A stretch of 64,000 bases of DNA from a virus, in the IMG/VR virus record IMGVR_UViG_3300018079_000012, positions 1 through 64,000 of that record; one strand, 5' to 3'. Below, in pieces: positions 63,871 to 64,000 of the stretch. Position numbers and translations under genes: made by a program. Numbering within the stretch: the stretch's first letter is position 1; each line of letters opens with the position of its first letter. The notes below the pieces were generated by a model. The model made no database searches. It saw only the letters and a list, made by a program, of their open reading frames with translations, and had not been told where the DNA came from.

Positions 63871-64000
63871 CACAGGCTCCTTTTCTTCGACAACATCGCC
63901 CACAGCACCGCCATATCTGCGGGCATTTCAGCGGGTAACTTAACTCCGCGCGACTTTGCCGTCTGAGAATCTGACGGCGCTGTACAGTACAAGAACTCCG
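63870..64000 (-). CDS. C-terminal end of a partial gene (cut by window edge)
   Basis: Open frame from the right edge to TGA 63870-63872: last 43 residues, EFLYCTAPSDSQTAKSRGVK, then LPAEMPADMAVLWAML and SKKRSL. Frame and composition look coding. Identity cannot be told from this fragment. Confidence 0.6.
   Translation of the reverse strand, partial: EFLYCTAPSDSQTAKSRGVKLPAEMPADMAVLWAMLSKKRSL

Noticed and set aside
1-64000. Circular closure of the window (partial genes at both ends)
   Set aside because: Both edge genes are on the minus strand, but joining base 1 to base 64000 puts the ATPase into a frame that stops after about 20 codons, so the ends are not directly adjacent.
1-64000. CRISPR array, diversity-generating retroelement, integrase or insertion sequence
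   Set aside because: No regularly spaced repeats, reverse transcriptase, tyrosine/serine recombinase or transposase motifs were seen.

Overview
The window is part of a tailed bacteriophage (Caudoviricetes) genome, probably podovirus-like and from an uncultured phage. The evidence is a large terminase subunit, a portal, a scaffold-like protein, an N4-gp56-type major capsid protein, two connector-like proteins, a large tail-tube-like protein and three very large Gly/Gln/Ala-rich virion (ejection-type) proteins, with no sheath or tape-measure gene. It also carries a family A DNA polymerase with an intein, a RepA-like ATPase, an Fe-S uracil-DNA glycosylase, an RNA ligase and tRNA genes. There are no ribosomal RNA, core metabolic or integrase genes. 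Both ends cut through genes, so the genome is longer than 64 kb. The host cannot be named from sequence alone.

Layout. (1) About 1-20.4 kb, minus strand: a tightly packed accessory arm of overlapping small genes, many with zinc-ribbon or other Cys/His motifs. Recognisable members are a P-loop ATPase (partial), RNA ligase, two phosphoesterase/phosphatase genes, a PD-(D/E)XK nuclease with permuted motif order, a DEDDh exonuclease, a nucleoside 2-deoxyribosyltransferase-like protein, a tyrosine phosphatase fused to four Cys/His repeats, and a pyruvate-phosphate-dikinase-like protein. tRNA-Pro and tRNA-Leu are woven into this arm. (2) About 20.4-21 kb: divergent, CTA-rich intergenic region between the two transcription directions. 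(3) About 21-52.6 kb, plus strand: virion module, interrupted by a minus-strand HNH/membrane-protein island (21.5-22.2 kb), a LAGLIDADG gene, a minus-strand DNA-binding gene and an HNH gene behind the capsid terminator. (4) 52.6-64 kb, minus strand: replication and nucleotide genes (RepA-like ATPase, dATP/dGTP diphosphohydrolase-like protein, phosphoesterase, DNA polymerase with intein, uracil-DNA glycosylase) and a tRNA gene split by an HNH ORF.

Regulation. Four minus-strand intergenic sites share the exact pattern TGTAAC-N17-CGTC followed by an A/T-rich TATATAG, each just upstream of a minus-strand gene. This matches the promoter architecture of ECF sigma factors (the B. subtilis SigX/SigM class). 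Plus-strand virion operons instead carry sigma70-like -10 boxes close to the ribosome-binding site. The two arms are therefore probably read by different RNA polymerase holoenzymes.

Most worth a second look: the ECF-type promoter family; two highly structured intergenic RNAs (minus strand 10.86-11.20 kb and plus strand 27.16-27.39 kb); a tRNA whose anticodon loop is opened by an HNH ORF that fills the whole insertion; a permuted nuclease; and the neighbouring phosphatase and dikinase-like proteins with unusual Cys/His domains.
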